Part shown: positions 1-10,370 of the stretch, in pieces
Position numbering within the stretch: position 1 is the first letter of the stretch
How the letters are laid out: every line of letters begins with the position of its first letter
DNA from: Takakia lepidozioides
Taxonomy: Eukaryota; Streptophyta; Takakiopsida; Takakiales; Takakiaceae
Length of the DNA stretch: 64,000 nt
Assembly (NCBI GenBank): GCA_030704615.1
Contig: CM060731.1
Span: 2,976,001 to 3,040,000 of the forward strand
Reading direction: 5' to 3'
Notes under the pieces: generated by a model
The model's database searches: none
Told to the model about the DNA's origin: nothing
Seen by the model: only the letters and a program-made list of their open reading frames with translations
Translations under genes and position numbers: made by a program

Positions 1-269
1 AGGGCAGGCTGGACCATGGTACCCTGCCCCTTGTATAACCTCGGCACTTTTGTGCTCCTTCAATACTTGACCTGCTGGTAAGGTATGTGTACAGGCTGAA
101 CCAAGAGGCCTTGCAGCCTGAACAGGGACACCAATATCTTATCTTGTCCCACACAAGAACAAACCCCGCCCTCCCACCCTGTTTTGTCTTGGATGATTGG
201 GTGGTGTCTTTTGGGATGATTTGACAAGACTGGAAGTGTGAGATAGTGCCCTATTTAGGGCTGTTTATG
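1..269. other. No gene recognised
   Basis: I see no recognisable coding exon, RNA gene or transposon end in this stretch, which leads up to the inverted-repeat element starting near 270. Confidence 0.4.
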
Positions 270-337
270 TCTTTAATTGACAATGACCCTTATGGGTCCT
301 GTCCATGTCTTGACATGACGTGAATATCTTCCCTCTC

Positions 338-357
338 TCTTTTTAACTTTTTCTGCA
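338..357. repeat. Target-site duplication of the LINE, left copy
   Basis: The 20 bp tctttttaactttttctgca here are identical to 1074-1093. The two copies bracket the LINE body exactly, as expected for target-primed reverse transcription. Confidence 0.75.
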
Positions 358-1073
358 GAGGGGTCGACTCTGAGGTTAAGAAAACCATGCTTTGTCGCAT
401 TATTAGACCTGTCTTGGAGTATGGATCTGCAATATGGGTTGATAAATCTGACTTAGAGACTGTAGTGTCCAAAGCCATGTCTGTTGCCATGAGATTGTCT
501 GATGAAAATGAAGTTAGGCAGAAAACTTCCCTGAACTTATTTCCAGTCGGTGACATGGGGGAGGACATCTTGGATGACCTCAAGGGTCTACCCACTCTCG
601 GCACTAGGCTGAAATTTAAACTCAGGGCAGGAAGCCTACCTTTGAACAACAAACAGAAGCAGAGAGGAAAGGGAGAGTGCAATTGCCCGTTATGTGGGCA
701 ATCTGAAGACAATACTCATTTTATGATACACTGTCCGGGGTTCTCTCACCAAAGAGACGCTCTCTTCAAATCTATCAAGGGAATTGTGCCTATACCTCTG
801 TTTACCAACTTTGAAAGTCTCAAGGCTGAGCCAAAAGCCCAGGCCCTCCTGAGGCCTAGTTATTGGGCAAATCACACACAGCAGATTGATGCTTGTGTGA
901 AGGGATTTCTAGAGGATATCTGGAAAACCCAGATTAATTCTATATATGAAGGTAAGTCTTACTACCAACGTCAGCCCTTGACAGAGGCAGGTTCTGTCCC
1001 TTTTGTTTCCGCTCAAACTGGGCGCCGGGACAATGGCCACCAGGCTACGACAAACAACGTCTTATGAGTACAA
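358..1073 (+). pseudogene. 5'-truncated LINE 3' end (RT C-terminal part and zinc knuckle)
   Basis: The open frame at 387-1067 encodes the end of a non-LTR retrotransposon ORF2. It shows the RT-thumb-like stretch with IIRPVLEYGSAIW, then a CPLCGQ...H...HC zinc-knuckle typical of plant LINE ORF2 C-termini. Compared with the sister copy at 39.5-40.2 kb it has lost the stretch between the SAIW segment and the DKSDLE segment, so this copy is both 5'-truncated and internally deleted. The body ends in CTTATGAGTACAA without a poly(A) tail and is flanked by perfect 20-bp target duplications (338-357 and 1074-1093). It cannot be autonomous because the endonuclease and most of the RT are missing. Confidence 0.8.
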
Positions 1074-1093
1074 TCTTTTTAACTTTTTCTGCA
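1074..1093. repeat. Target-site duplication of the LINE, right copy
   Basis: Identical over 20 bp to 338-357; it starts directly after the LINE 3' end. Confidence 0.75.
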
Positions 1094-1205
1094 CCCTCTC
1101 TCCCTTGTGGTTTGTTTATTTTTGTGAGCAGCAAAAAAAAAAAGGAAGATACTTTTTGTCATGTCAAGACAAAGACAGGACCCCTAGGGTCATTGTCATT
1201 AAAGA

Positions 1206-3035
1206 ATAAATAGACATATCAGCCACTTAATAGTGGCACCATCCATCAATCATCAAGCTTAGAAAATCCAGAATTGCATCCATGCATAGTAATGTGTTCA
1301 TGTCAGTATTATTCATAATCCATAGAGTATGCCACTAATGCTGATTGACCACCAGTCAAGATCATGATACACTTACAGAGGTCTGGGTGGGATGGCGGGT
1401 ACTTGACCATGTTTTGGCCTTGATGTGGTGCAGGTCTTATAGTCGTACAAATTTACTGTCTGCAAGCTGTAATCCAAGCATACTTACTAAAACCCCATGG
1501 GTGTCATGGAGGGTTTTCTTAAAAAAGAAAGGAACACTTGGATATCACATATTTAAATACCTTGCCTTGCCAGTATTTGTTTAGACTGGTGTGCAGTACA
1601 GCTTGCCCCCACAGGGGATGTGGATATGTCTGGTAAGTTTTCCAGAACACCCCTATACCTTTATTTCTTGCTACAGCTGAAAATCAAAGCTCATGACACA
1701 ACAAGGTAAATATAAATGACTGCATACACATCCTGTGACAGTATATGATACTGTCAGTACACACTTCACATCATTCCACATTTGACCATTTCATTACATC
1801 ATGTCTAGGGGGTATTTCCACTTGACCACCCTGGCTGCCTCAAAAACCAGTTACCATTTATATTACTGCCATATTTCAGTGTCAGCCGAATAGCCACAGG
1901 CAAAAACTTCACCATACCCTGGCCTAAGCATCTAGCTAACAAAGCCATTTGGGTTGGAACATAACAGGGGCCTTTTACCAACAGAGGTACCCGAGTAGCT
2001 GCAGCAAACAGTTCCTTGCAGCCTCTCAATTTGTTTCCAACTACCATAAGGTAAGCAAAGCAAACTAGGGCCTGGAAAACAGATGTGTGTCTCTCACACA
2101 AGCCATCATAAACCCGGCTGTCACAACATAACAGAGGTTTTCCACTGGCTGGGCCGAACTAGCCCATCGTAGAAAGCATTACACTTGTTCTTCAAAAATC
2201 AAGGAAGGAAAGAGGCAGGATCAAGAAAAACCATAAAGTAGTTTAGTTTTTCAACATTTTAGGATGAGTCCCTGGCAAGTGATTCCTTCCCCTGCTTTGC
2301 AATCCCACTTGGCATCCAGCAGCACCTAGACATCAGAATATTAAGTGGAAGCCCTCACCTGTGCCCGTCCCAAAAACAACCACAACGCATTATGAGTTAG
2401 TGAGGATGCACGAGGTGAGTAGCAGGCTTCCTCACTTGCTATCGAGGTCAAATACACTTCAATCTAAGCGCAGAGAATGCCAAAGCAAGCAAGGAAGCAA
2501 AACCAACAGAAAAAAAAAAACCTTTTTATACTGTTTGGGGGAGAGTCGCCATCTCTCCACAAGCCTAACCGTGCAGGGAGGACTCCGCCAGCACCACAAC
2601 ACTGCTACCTTAACCAAAGCAAGGTCTTGCCAAACACAAGAAAAAAAGAGCTTGGTCTCAAAAGGTAGGGTTTATAAAGGGAGGGAGAGAGACTTCCTTG
2701 TGCCGCCATTCATCAAAGATCTAGAGGAGGGCTCCTAGGGAAACGTCATAGGCATGCAGGTGGTACCTCCGCCATCACTGCAGCGGTTCCCTTGTGTAGT
2801 AAAAAAACAGACAACTGAGACAGGGAATCTTCCCTCATCTCTAAGCCACCGCCATCGCCTTAAAGAGCCCGCCCAGGCGTCGCTCACAGGAGCCATAAAC
2901 ACTCAAGGATTGGCAGCTCAAGGTATATTCAACACGAGCACCATCGCTCCTCACAAGCCGCCATTGTGCGCGCTCTCGCAGTGCAAAAAGAAAGACATTA
3001 GGGTTGTGCAGGGTTTTCCCCTGTCTGGCCCGTCA
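1206..3035. other. No recognisable gene
   Basis: Only short unsupported open frames occur. One on the minus strand (1805-2101, 98 codons) reads like ordinary protein and has a possible splice acceptor inside it, but I recognise no family, so it is not called as a gene. Short A-runs and low-complexity stretches occur near 2500 and 2640. Confidence 0.4.
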
Positions 3036-3290
3036 TTCATCCTTCTCAGGATGAAAAACATCCGCCAGTCTGTTCGCCCGACGGACGTTGTCCGTTTCTC
3101 ATCCGTGGAAGATGAAAGACATTGTGCTTTCATCCTGTCTTGCACTCAACGGATGTAGTCCGTATTTCATCTAGGTTAGATGAAAAAACATGGGGGTTTT
3201 TTTTTACCTGTCTTGCCCTGTATTTAGGTCCCGTCAGATGAAGTCTTTTTTTCATCCAGGTTGGATTGAAAAAGTAGAAACTGACGGGAG
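3036..3290. repeat. Degenerate tandem repeat, ~75-80-bp unit, about 3 copies
   Basis: Three related blocks begin near 3077, 3149 and 3231. Each has a GACGGACGTTGTCCG-like or degraded core, then a TTTCATC motif, then a GATGAAA motif about 15 bp further on. The first block is the best preserved and its CGGAC/GTCCG core is palindromic. The opposing TTCATC and GATGAAA motifs give each unit stem potential. No coding function is evident; it could be the remains of a non-autonomous DNA element. Confidence 0.5.
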
Positions 3291-3451
3291 TTTTGCAACT
3301 CACAGATTTTTTAGTGAAAATATTTTAATAGGAATTTAAAAAAAAAAATCATTTTGGATAAAAAACATCCAAAATTCCCTGCAACCCAATTTTGCAAATT
3401 TTTTCCAATTTCCTCAAAAATGGAAGTCAGGACAGCAATTCCATAAGCCCA

Positions 3452-3625
3452 GTGTCCAGAGGGAGAGAGAGGGAGAGAGAGGGAAACCAAATAAAAAGAA
3501 AATGGGGGGGGGGGGGAGTGACTGAGCCCGTGATGCTCTGCAGCTGTTGGTGGTGCTCAGTCACTTCCCCCCCCCCCCACCTTTTTCGTTTCTCTTTGTT
3601 GCCCTCTCTCGAGACTTCGAGCACT
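3452..3625. repeat. Long imperfect hairpin with G13/C12 arms
   Basis: A G-run (3504-3516) followed by AGTGACTGAGC is mirrored by GCTCAGTCACTT followed by a C-run (3567-3578), with a loop of about 27 bp. The similarity continues outward more loosely: the GA-rich stretch at 3455-3503 resembles the reverse complement of the CT-rich stretch at 3580-3625. The whole can fold into a stem of roughly 70 bp. It may be a fold-back element or a source of hairpin RNA; no protein is implied. Confidence 0.6.
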
Positions 3626-4424
3626 TGCTGCTCTCAGCCCCCGACATGCTTGGTTTTTTTTGTTTTTGATCTGGAATGTAGAGGTTGTTTCCTAATGAGG
3701 CCAACTTGTGGGTTTGCATGACAGGTGCCAGCTTATGGGGAAAGAGAAGAAGTCCCCTGCCCCAAAGAAAGGGGCGGACAATCCGTTTGCTCTGCCGGCA
3801 CGTGTGACGCGCCAGGGCGTCTCATGGTTAACCAGCCCCATCAACAGCCGCAGCCGGAGGGCTCGTCTGCCCCCCACTAGAAGCATTCGTGTCTTTTTCG
3901 AATCGACTGCATGTCCGCGACCACTCCGGGAACCACTTGGTAGTAAACGGGACTACTGGAGAGTCGAAACAGACAAAATTTGAAAAAGCCAAAATTGCAA
4001 GTGGTTGTAATTACTGCACATGCGACTACAAATTTGCATTCCTAATTCGATTAATGGAATAAAGATATTTATTCATTAAAGTGAATATGTAGTCGACTCA
4101 ACGACTCCATGAACCACTGCGCATTCATTGCACCCATGACTCGGCAACACATTTGCTGACGTGGCTTTCACAAAAAGAGGTAAACAAAATGTGGCCTTGG
4201 GGGAATAGATATTTTAATACATGCTGCCTCCACCTGGCCTGTCTGGCAAGGATGCAAGTGCTGCGTCGGACATGGCGGGACGTGGGAATGCAAATCCTGA
4301 CACGGCAAGGCCTTCGTATACTGTGAGCGCGCGTAGTGGCTTCTTAGAACGGTGTGACATCGGGTTCTTGGTCATTCAACAGTTACAGAATGTGCTGGAT
4401 GGAGGCACGATGGAGCGCACGGAG

Positions 4425-4592
4425 AGGTAAAGGCTGAAAGCGTTCATTAAGGTTGTGAACTACAATTATATCATGCCAAACCAGTTTTTCGGTACGCAGA
4501 TGGTGTCATGAGAGATTCTGCGATTTGCGCATAGGTGGACTTAATTTTGATGTTGACTTGAAGGCAAATGTGACACCAGTGAAACTGGAAAC
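4425..4592 (+). pseudogene. Possible ribosomal protein eL27 fragment
   Basis: Translating just after a stop gives RLKAFIKVVNYNYIMP, very like the conserved eL27 segment with K-F-K-LVNY--IMPT. About 75 nt later another frame reads FDVDLKANVTP, like the next conserved block DVD-KE-VTP, and ends at a GT donor-like site (GGTAAG). The two pieces are separated by in-frame stops and no other eL27 exons are visible on either side, so this is at most a broken fragment or a gene piece captured by a transposon. The family call rests on two short blocks in the right order and is tentative. Confidence 0.35.
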
Positions 4593-5428
4593 TACAGGTA
4601 AGATGATGGCGTGCTACATCGCAACATAAACCTGCATTTGACATTTAGGCTTAGGATTCATGCAATTTGGTGCTACTCAGGCCTGCACAGTTCCAGAGCA
4701 GAAGTGGGAGCCCATCCCAGGGATGGGGACCTCGTAAGTGCTTCTTCATTTTGTACTCACCTTGTTTTTGCATCGCACTTGTGCTACAAGGGGCAGAGCC
4801 ATTCATTTGGCTGGAGGTTCAATTCCTCTACAAGTGAGCTATTCCCGTGTCACTACAATCAGTTAGATGTGTTTGTGGTGGTTGCTGGATTTGCGGCTCT
4901 GGGGTGTCTTGCCAAGTGCTTGCAGGGATCAACGTTAATGTGGACGGGGCAGTACATGTAGCATAAAAGCTCATTCACTGGTGAAGAAGACCATGTGCGA
5001 ACATATGTCATGCTATTGCTTCGAGAGTGCTGCTGTTGGGCAGGTGGGAGAATGGAACAACGGTGAGAAGGAAAGCAATGGAAGCACAAAAAGGTGTCAT
5101 TCGGTCCTACTCCTTTGGACACACCCCCCATTCCACTGGTCTTTGTTCCTGGAAAGCATGTAGATGGGCCAGAAAATGCATGCACACATTCACGTCTACT
5201 TCCCGTACATGAAGACGATCCTCTCCTCACATGTCAGAAACCATATGGGCAGAACAAAAAAAGGTTTGTTCACAAGACAGTCAGTGACCATATACCCATA
5301 CATTATCGATACTATTAACTGTCTCGCCCTTGCTTATAAGCAGGACTGTACAAAATGGGTTCTAAGGACAGTAAGAGTCCTTAGCATAGCTCTCGTCTAT
5401 GAGCTGCTGGCTTAATGGACACTGAGAT

Positions 5429-6385
5429 TCAGCTGGGCTCACTATCCGTATCCAAATAATCTTCCCCTTCACTACCCACATCTGCAATTTGCCTGGCGGT
5501 AATTACCAACCCTGGAATGTCTTCCTCATTAAAGGTAACTGCTCCTTCCAAAGAGACTGGTTCGGCCGTATCTGGTAGATTTCGTGATTCCCTCAGACCC
5601 TCGTGGTCGGCATTCTCCCCTAGGTCTAGATCATGGACGTCGGCAACGACTCGTTTGGCCCGGGGGTCCTTGTGAAGAACCACCTTCCATCCCGGCGCAT
5701 GGATGTCATCTGAAAAGAAAACTTGCTCAACTTGCGATGGGAAGATGAATGGCTCTTCATCTTGTGGTAGCATTTTTCTGAAATCAGCAAGGAGGAACCC
5801 GTACTCATCCCGTTTCATGGTGGCATTCTCTCCTACCATATTGGCTTTTACCCAAGAACAACGGAATAGAATTGGCTTCACAAGACCATACTCTAGTTTA
5901 AGGATCTCTTTGATCACTCCTACATATTGCACATGGCATGAAATTGGATTCCGATCTTGTGCACAGCTCCTACTCTCTTGTTCAAAAAATGATGCCACTC
6001 CGCTGTCATAAGTCACCAGGAGGCTGGTGTTGGCATTGTCCACTCTATAGTGATTGCCATATGCTTTCATTGACCGGTACGAAGTGGCAATCAGCCCTGG
6101 GGGGAATGACAGACTCACCATGCCCTCATCTGGGTCCTCGTTCTCTGATGCGTACACTGCAATTGCAGATCTGACCCACACTGTAAAGGGCTGCAGCTCC
6201 TCCATTGTTGTCGGGTACTCCACCGGGGATCTGCGCCTACGACCGCCCCTCCGCCATGCTTTTGCAAATGCTCTCCGTTCCGTTTTCAGGCGGACCTTCT
6301 CCGCTGCGTATTTTCTGGCAGAAACCAAATAGAAGCTGCAACTCAGTCCCCCTGACCAACACCGTACTGTACATGCATGCCACAT
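5429..6385 (-). CDS. CACTA transposon-associated DUF4216 protein
   Basis: This 318-codon frame matches the C-terminal half of plant CACTA (En/Spm) transposon proteins. Around residues 150-225 it shows the DUF4216 pattern: a YVGVIKEILKLEYG strand, a hydrophobic ILFRCSW segment, DEYGFLLADF, and a SQVEQVFF motif followed by GWKVV. The tail is acidic. The first ~60 residues include an Arg-rich stretch and may be read through from an intron, so the start is uncertain. It lies downstream, on the same strand, of the DUF4218 frame at 6573-7223, the usual CACTA order. Its biochemical function is not known; it probably decays as part of a truncated element. Confidence 0.75.
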   Translation of the reverse strand: MWHACTVRCWSGGLSCSFYLVSARKYAAEKVRLKTERRAFAKAWRRGGRRRRSPVEYPTTMEELQPFTVWVRSAIAVYASENEDPDEGMVSLSFPPGLIATSYRSMKAYGNHYRVDNANTSLLVTYDSGVASFFEQESRSCAQDRNPISCHVQYVGVIKEILKLEYGLVKPILFRCSWVKANMVGENATMKRDEYGFLLADFRKMLPQDEEPFIFPSQVEQVFFSDDIHAPGWKVVLHKDPRAKRVVADVHDLDLGENADHEGLRESRNLPDTAEPVSLEGAVTFNEEDIPGLVITARQIADVGSEGEDYLDTDSEPS

Positions 6386-6572
6386 GTAGAGTGTGTCCTT
6401 TCAAGCACATTGTAGTGATGCAGCCTACTTCATGATCACTTGCAAGCAACAACACCAACTACGAAACACCCTTTGTTGTCGTCTGAAGCACCCTGTTAGT
6501 ACACGATCCCACTCCCATAGTGGCCGGAATGACTTGTGACAATATATATGTAATTCATGCATACAAAGACCA

Positions 6573-7223
6573 TTAAGAATAGCACAGGAGGGATGTAAAG
6601 TTTACACACCACTGTCTCCATGGTGTCATGGTTGTTGTGTTGTTCAGCACATAATCATGTGCCACATCCCGAAGGCGCGGGCTCATGACACGCTTTGTTC
6701 CACCACCTTCTAGGACCTCGCCTACAACTCCTTCTTCCTCGTTCTCGTCCCACACCCGTCGTTGTATTGCATCAAATGAAGACATATACTCTATCATGAA
6801 GCCCAGGGTTTCGTCGCGGATGTAGCCCTCCGCCATACTCCCCTCTGGCCGTGCCATGTTGCGTACATACCCCTTCAGATCCTTCATGTACCTCTCCATG
6901 GGGTACATCCAACGGCTGGCTACGGGCCCACACACATGTAGCTCCTCTATAAGATGCACTAGCAAGTGCGTCATGACGTCAAAGAATGATGGAGGGAATT
7001 CTTTCTCCAGCAAACATAGGGTCACAGCCACATCCTCATGCAACGATGTAATGTCCTTCGGATCCCACACCTTCGCACAAATCTTCCTAAACACTCGACT
7101 TACACGCATTATGGCTGTTCGAGGACCCGACGCCATCGTACCCCGAATGCACACTGGCAAAATCTGCTGCATCATCACGTGTAGATCATGTGACTTCATC
7201 CCCGACCATGACATCAGACACAC
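6573..7223 (-). CDS. CACTA transposon-associated DUF4218 protein, N-truncated
   Basis: The 216-codon frame carries the DUF4218 signature found next to the Tnp2-type transposase in plant CACTA elements: GMKSHDLHVMMQQILPV near the start, PPSFFDVMTHLLVHL, then SRWMYPMERYMKDLKGYVRN and ARPEGSMAEGYI. The frame begins directly at the conserved MKSHD motif, so the preceding transposase catalytic domain (Transposase_21) is missing; I found no trace of it in 7224-9000. The DUF4216 partner lies 187 bp downstream, probably across an intron. The pair reads as a 5'-deleted, non-autonomous CACTA remnant. Confidence 0.8.
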   Translation of the reverse strand: MCLMSWSGMKSHDLHVMMQQILPVCIRGTMASGPRTAIMRVSRVFRKICAKVWDPKDITSLHEDVAVTLCLLEKEFPPSFFDVMTHLLVHLIEELHVCGPVASRWMYPMERYMKDLKGYVRNMARPEGSMAEGYIRDETLGFMIEYMSSFDAIQRRVWDENEEEGVVGEVLEGGGTKRVMSPRLRDVAHDYVLNNTTTMTPWRQWCVNFTSLLCYS

Positions 7224-7433
7224 GGGCGGTCCGCCTGGTTACGCCACGTGGTTCTTCAGCATTAATCGCATTAATCGCTGAGCAGTTGTTCGCGCGTCTA
7301 CGTCCTTTACCACTCCAATCATTGGATGTCCAACCCAACTACCACGTCTGTTGTAACTGGTCTGTTGTAACTTCCAGTCGATCCCTGTTTTTTGACTTTT
7401 ACGACTCAAAATGAGTCGTTACCCCAGTGGTAA

Positions 7434-8723
7434 ATGACACCAATGCTTCTAGTGCCCCGAGGCCAGTACCCCCCCCCCCTTGTCCACATCTTGGATGCGC
7501 CAGGGGCCGGCTCAGCCAGCTCTCCTGTTCGGGAGGTTGTTGCTGAGCCGGATGCTCAGTTGAGCACACCCCCGGCCACCAAGACGGGTGAAATGTACCT
7601 TGGCAAACACATCACCCGTTCGGGGGCCCGGTATGGGCAACTTTTGGATGTCACCCCCATAGTGACCCCTTCCTCCGCAGCAAAGGCTGCAATTGCCAAG
7701 GCCCAACGTCAGGTTCAAGGGCCTTTGAAAGCCTCCATTGCTAGCCCATTGTTGTCGATGAGGGAGGAGGAGACGAGGAGGGCCAATGAAGTGGCCGAGA
7801 CAGCGAAGCGCCTCGAAGAAGTCAAGCCGGGTGAGGGCTTCTACCCTGATACACATTTGGGGGGGGGAGGAGGAGGTATGGTCCGGTTTGGAGCGGCCTA
7901 GCCGATCAGTGTCGCCGCCCCCTAAGCCTGAGCGGTCAGCAAAGAAGGGCCTGGACTACGGGGCGCCGGCGGCGGCTATGCTCTACATCTGGAATCTACT
8001 TCCAGTGGCGCTCCGGGAGGGGATAGCGCGGGCACATCCGGCAATGGGGACTCCTACCACATCGGGTGACACCGGGGGCGAGTCGGACAAGCTTGCAAAG
8101 GTACAACTGTCGCACCTTATTCCATGTTTTATCCTTTCCTTTGCATGCATGATTTTCTTTGTTGTTTGTTTCTTTTTTTGAATTTGGAGGGGTTATTTGT
8201 CTTCAGGAGACAGCAACATGGCTGGCCTCATTGGTGCAGTCCAGTGGGGTTGCCAATGAGGGAGAGCACGTGGTGTTCATGAAGGACCCGAACACCAAAG
8301 ATAAGAAGAAGAGGCCTCGACCTCCCGAGATCCCAGCTTTTACCATCAATGAAGGGGCTGCCGAGGAGAGAGAGAGAAGGGAGAGGGAGAAGGAGAGAGA
8401 GGAAGTAGCGGGGAAGGGGAAGGAGATGGTTGTGGAGAAGGGGAAGGAAAAGAAGAAGAAGAAGAAGAAGTCCCATGGAGAGGAAGGGGTGAGTGTGCAT
8501 GCGGGGGAGGGCAGTGGGTAACAGAGGAGTAGGGGAAGGAGGCTATAAAGAAGGGAAAGGGTGGGAAGAAGAACATGCCCTTGGCAATACATGACGTGGA
8601 GTTGGCAAAGATCGTGGTGCCACCGGTGGAGGTGAATTGCCATGGTGACCCTTGCGGTGCGTTCTGGGAGGCTATGAAGAAGCCAACCTTCGAACTTGCA
8701 ATGAGGTGGTTCCCAGGGACATA
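7434..8723 (+). pseudogene. Unrecognised two-exon ORF, frameshifted (probably transposon-derived)
   Basis: Three open stretches join into one product if small breaks are ignored. The first (from 7434) is Pro/Ala-rich and ends in an E/K/R-rich helical segment. At the G-run near 7860 the reading shifts by one frame and continues to LAK at 8100, followed by a GT donor. A TTTGTCTTCAG acceptor (to 8206) opens exon 2 in the same phase; exon 2 is very rich in Glu, Lys and Arg (8340-8480). A second frame change near 8505 leads to a last piece ending at 8723. The charged, low-complexity make-up resembles retroelement gag-like or plant transposon ORFs, but I recognise no domain. Confidence 0.4.
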
Positions 8724-9274
8724 ACGGTCCCTCTTTGCTCCTCCACAAGACCCTCGCTCACTTTGGGCCTAGTGGAAATTCCATTTGGTTGTTGGCAGTC
8801 CGGAATAGCTCCCCACACCTTGGTCGCTTTCCGGCTTGCACCGTTCTCGGGGTTACTACTCCCTATATATACTTCTGTGACTGTCCACGGGGGTCTCACA
8901 AACAACCCAGTCATTTTATGGTGAACCACCACGAAGACCCTCGATTCCCGGTGATGAGTCGCGGTGAGTCTTGGCCCACCCACCACGGCCCCATTGGACC
9001 GTGATGAGTTCCAAGACTCCCCACGACTCCCACCACAAGGTCTCCGCCCCATGGTGAGTCATATGCCACCCCCACTAAGACCCACTAAGGTACCACCACC
9101 CCTCGTGGACCCACCCCCACCGCAACCCGGTGTGCAGGGCTCTACCTAGTGAGCGCCTCCGCCTCCTTGAGTGCCTTGGGCACTCAAGGGCGCTTCAGCC
9201 CCCGTACCTATTGTTGCCACTGCCCCCACCACAGGGGCAGCCCCTCTTGTGTCCCGACCCCCGGCCCTCAAGGC
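8724..9274. other. No recognisable gene
   Basis: GC-richer stretch with repeated GAGTC/GACTC words (for example around 8955-9045) and Pro-rich chance frames. Nothing coding can be supported. Confidence 0.4.
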
Positions 9275-10370
9275 AAAGGGCCGCGACATGTATGCCAAAT
9301 GTGGGTGCAACAAGCCTGATGCGAAGGGAGAGTTCGACAACATGGCTGAACGAGATGTGGTGTTTTGGAGTGCCATGATTGCAAGGTATGTGCAGCATGG
9401 GTGTGGGATTAAGGCTTTGGAAACCTAAGAGCAAATGATGTGGGAAGAGATGAAGCCACACCAGGTCATGTTCATTTGTGTTTGTAATATGCATATGCGA
9501 GCCTAGCAGCCCTGGGAAGGGGCAAAGAGGTTCATGGTGACATTATCAAAGCTGGAATTGTACCAGATTTCATTCTGAACATTCCCTTGGTGTACATCTA
9601 CGGCAAATGTGAGCCTGGCAGCCCTAAGGTCCATGACGACATCGTCAAAGCTGAAATTGTATCAATAGATGTCACTCTCGGCCATGGTGCCATCATTAAA
9701 GCTGAAATTGTACCAGTTGTCATTCTGAACTCCGCCCTGGTGGACATGTAAATATGCCAAATGTGGGTGCAACAAGCCTGATGCGAAGGGAGAGTTCGAC
9801 AATATGGCTGAACGAGATGTGGTGTTTTGGAGTGCCATGATTGTAAGGTATGTGCAGCATGGGTATGGGATTAAGGCTTTGGAAACCTAAGTGGGAAGGG
9901 ATGAAGCCAGACCATGTCATATTCATTTGTGTTTGTAATATGCATATGCCAGCCTAGCAGCCCTGGGAAGGGGCAAAGAGGTTCATGGTGACATTATCAA
10001 AGCTGGAATTGTACCATATGTCACTCTGAACATTCCTTGGTGTACATCTACAGCAAATGTGAGCCTGGCAGCCCTAAAAAGGGCACAAAGGTCCATGGTG
10101 ACATCTTTAAAGCTTGAATTGTATCACTAGATATCACTCTACATATTGCCTTGGTGGATATGTTTGTGAAGGCAGCCCTGGATCAAGTGGATGTATGGTG
10201 ACATCTTTAAAGCTGGAATTGTATCACTAGATGTCACTCTAAACACTGCCTTGGTGGATATGTTTGTGAAGGCAGCCCTGGATCAAGTGGATGCCACTTT
10301 GGGTGACATGGTAGCTGGCACCACCATTCTCAAGAACTACAAGTTCCTGAATTCATTCTCGAAATGATTT
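9275..10370 (+). pseudogene. Decayed, tandemly duplicated PPR protein gene
   Basis: The sequence encodes pieces of a plant pentatricopeptide-repeat protein of the PLS type: MYAKCG, FDNMAERDVVFWSAM, YVQHGCGIKALE, then in another frame LGRGKEVHGDIIKAGIVPDF and LVYIYGKC. The YAKCG to KALE block occurs twice (about 9288-9428 and 9755-9890), and the GDIIKAGIV-like block recurs at least five times between 9535 and 10300 at irregular spacing. Stops and frameshifts interrupt every unit. Intact PPR proteins of this type bind organellar RNA; this locus is a relic amplified by local duplication. Confidence 0.7.

Larger units (their letters stand above)
270..1205. mobile_element. MITE-like element with ~62-bp inverted arms, interrupted by a LINE
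   Basis: The left arm (270-332) is matched by the reverse complement of 1144-1205 over about 60 bp with only scattered differences; both arms contain a TGACAATGACCC core followed by a GGGTCCTGTC block and a GTCTTGACATGAC block. Without the LINE at 358-1073 and one copy of its target duplication, the element would be only about 200 bp long with no coding capacity, which fits a miniature inverted-repeat or fold-back element. I could not define a target-site duplication for the outer element, so its superfamily is unknown. The arms and the nesting are seen directly; the MITE label is inference. Confidence 0.6.

Noticed and set aside
1805-2101. 98-codon minus-strand frame of protein-like composition
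   Set aside because: No family recognised, no supporting neighbouring exons; kept as unexplained rather than annotated.
8203-8748. 181-codon minus-strand frame opposite the charged ORF
   Set aside because: Ser/Leu/Phe-rich low-complexity product of the GA-rich plus strand; a shadow frame.
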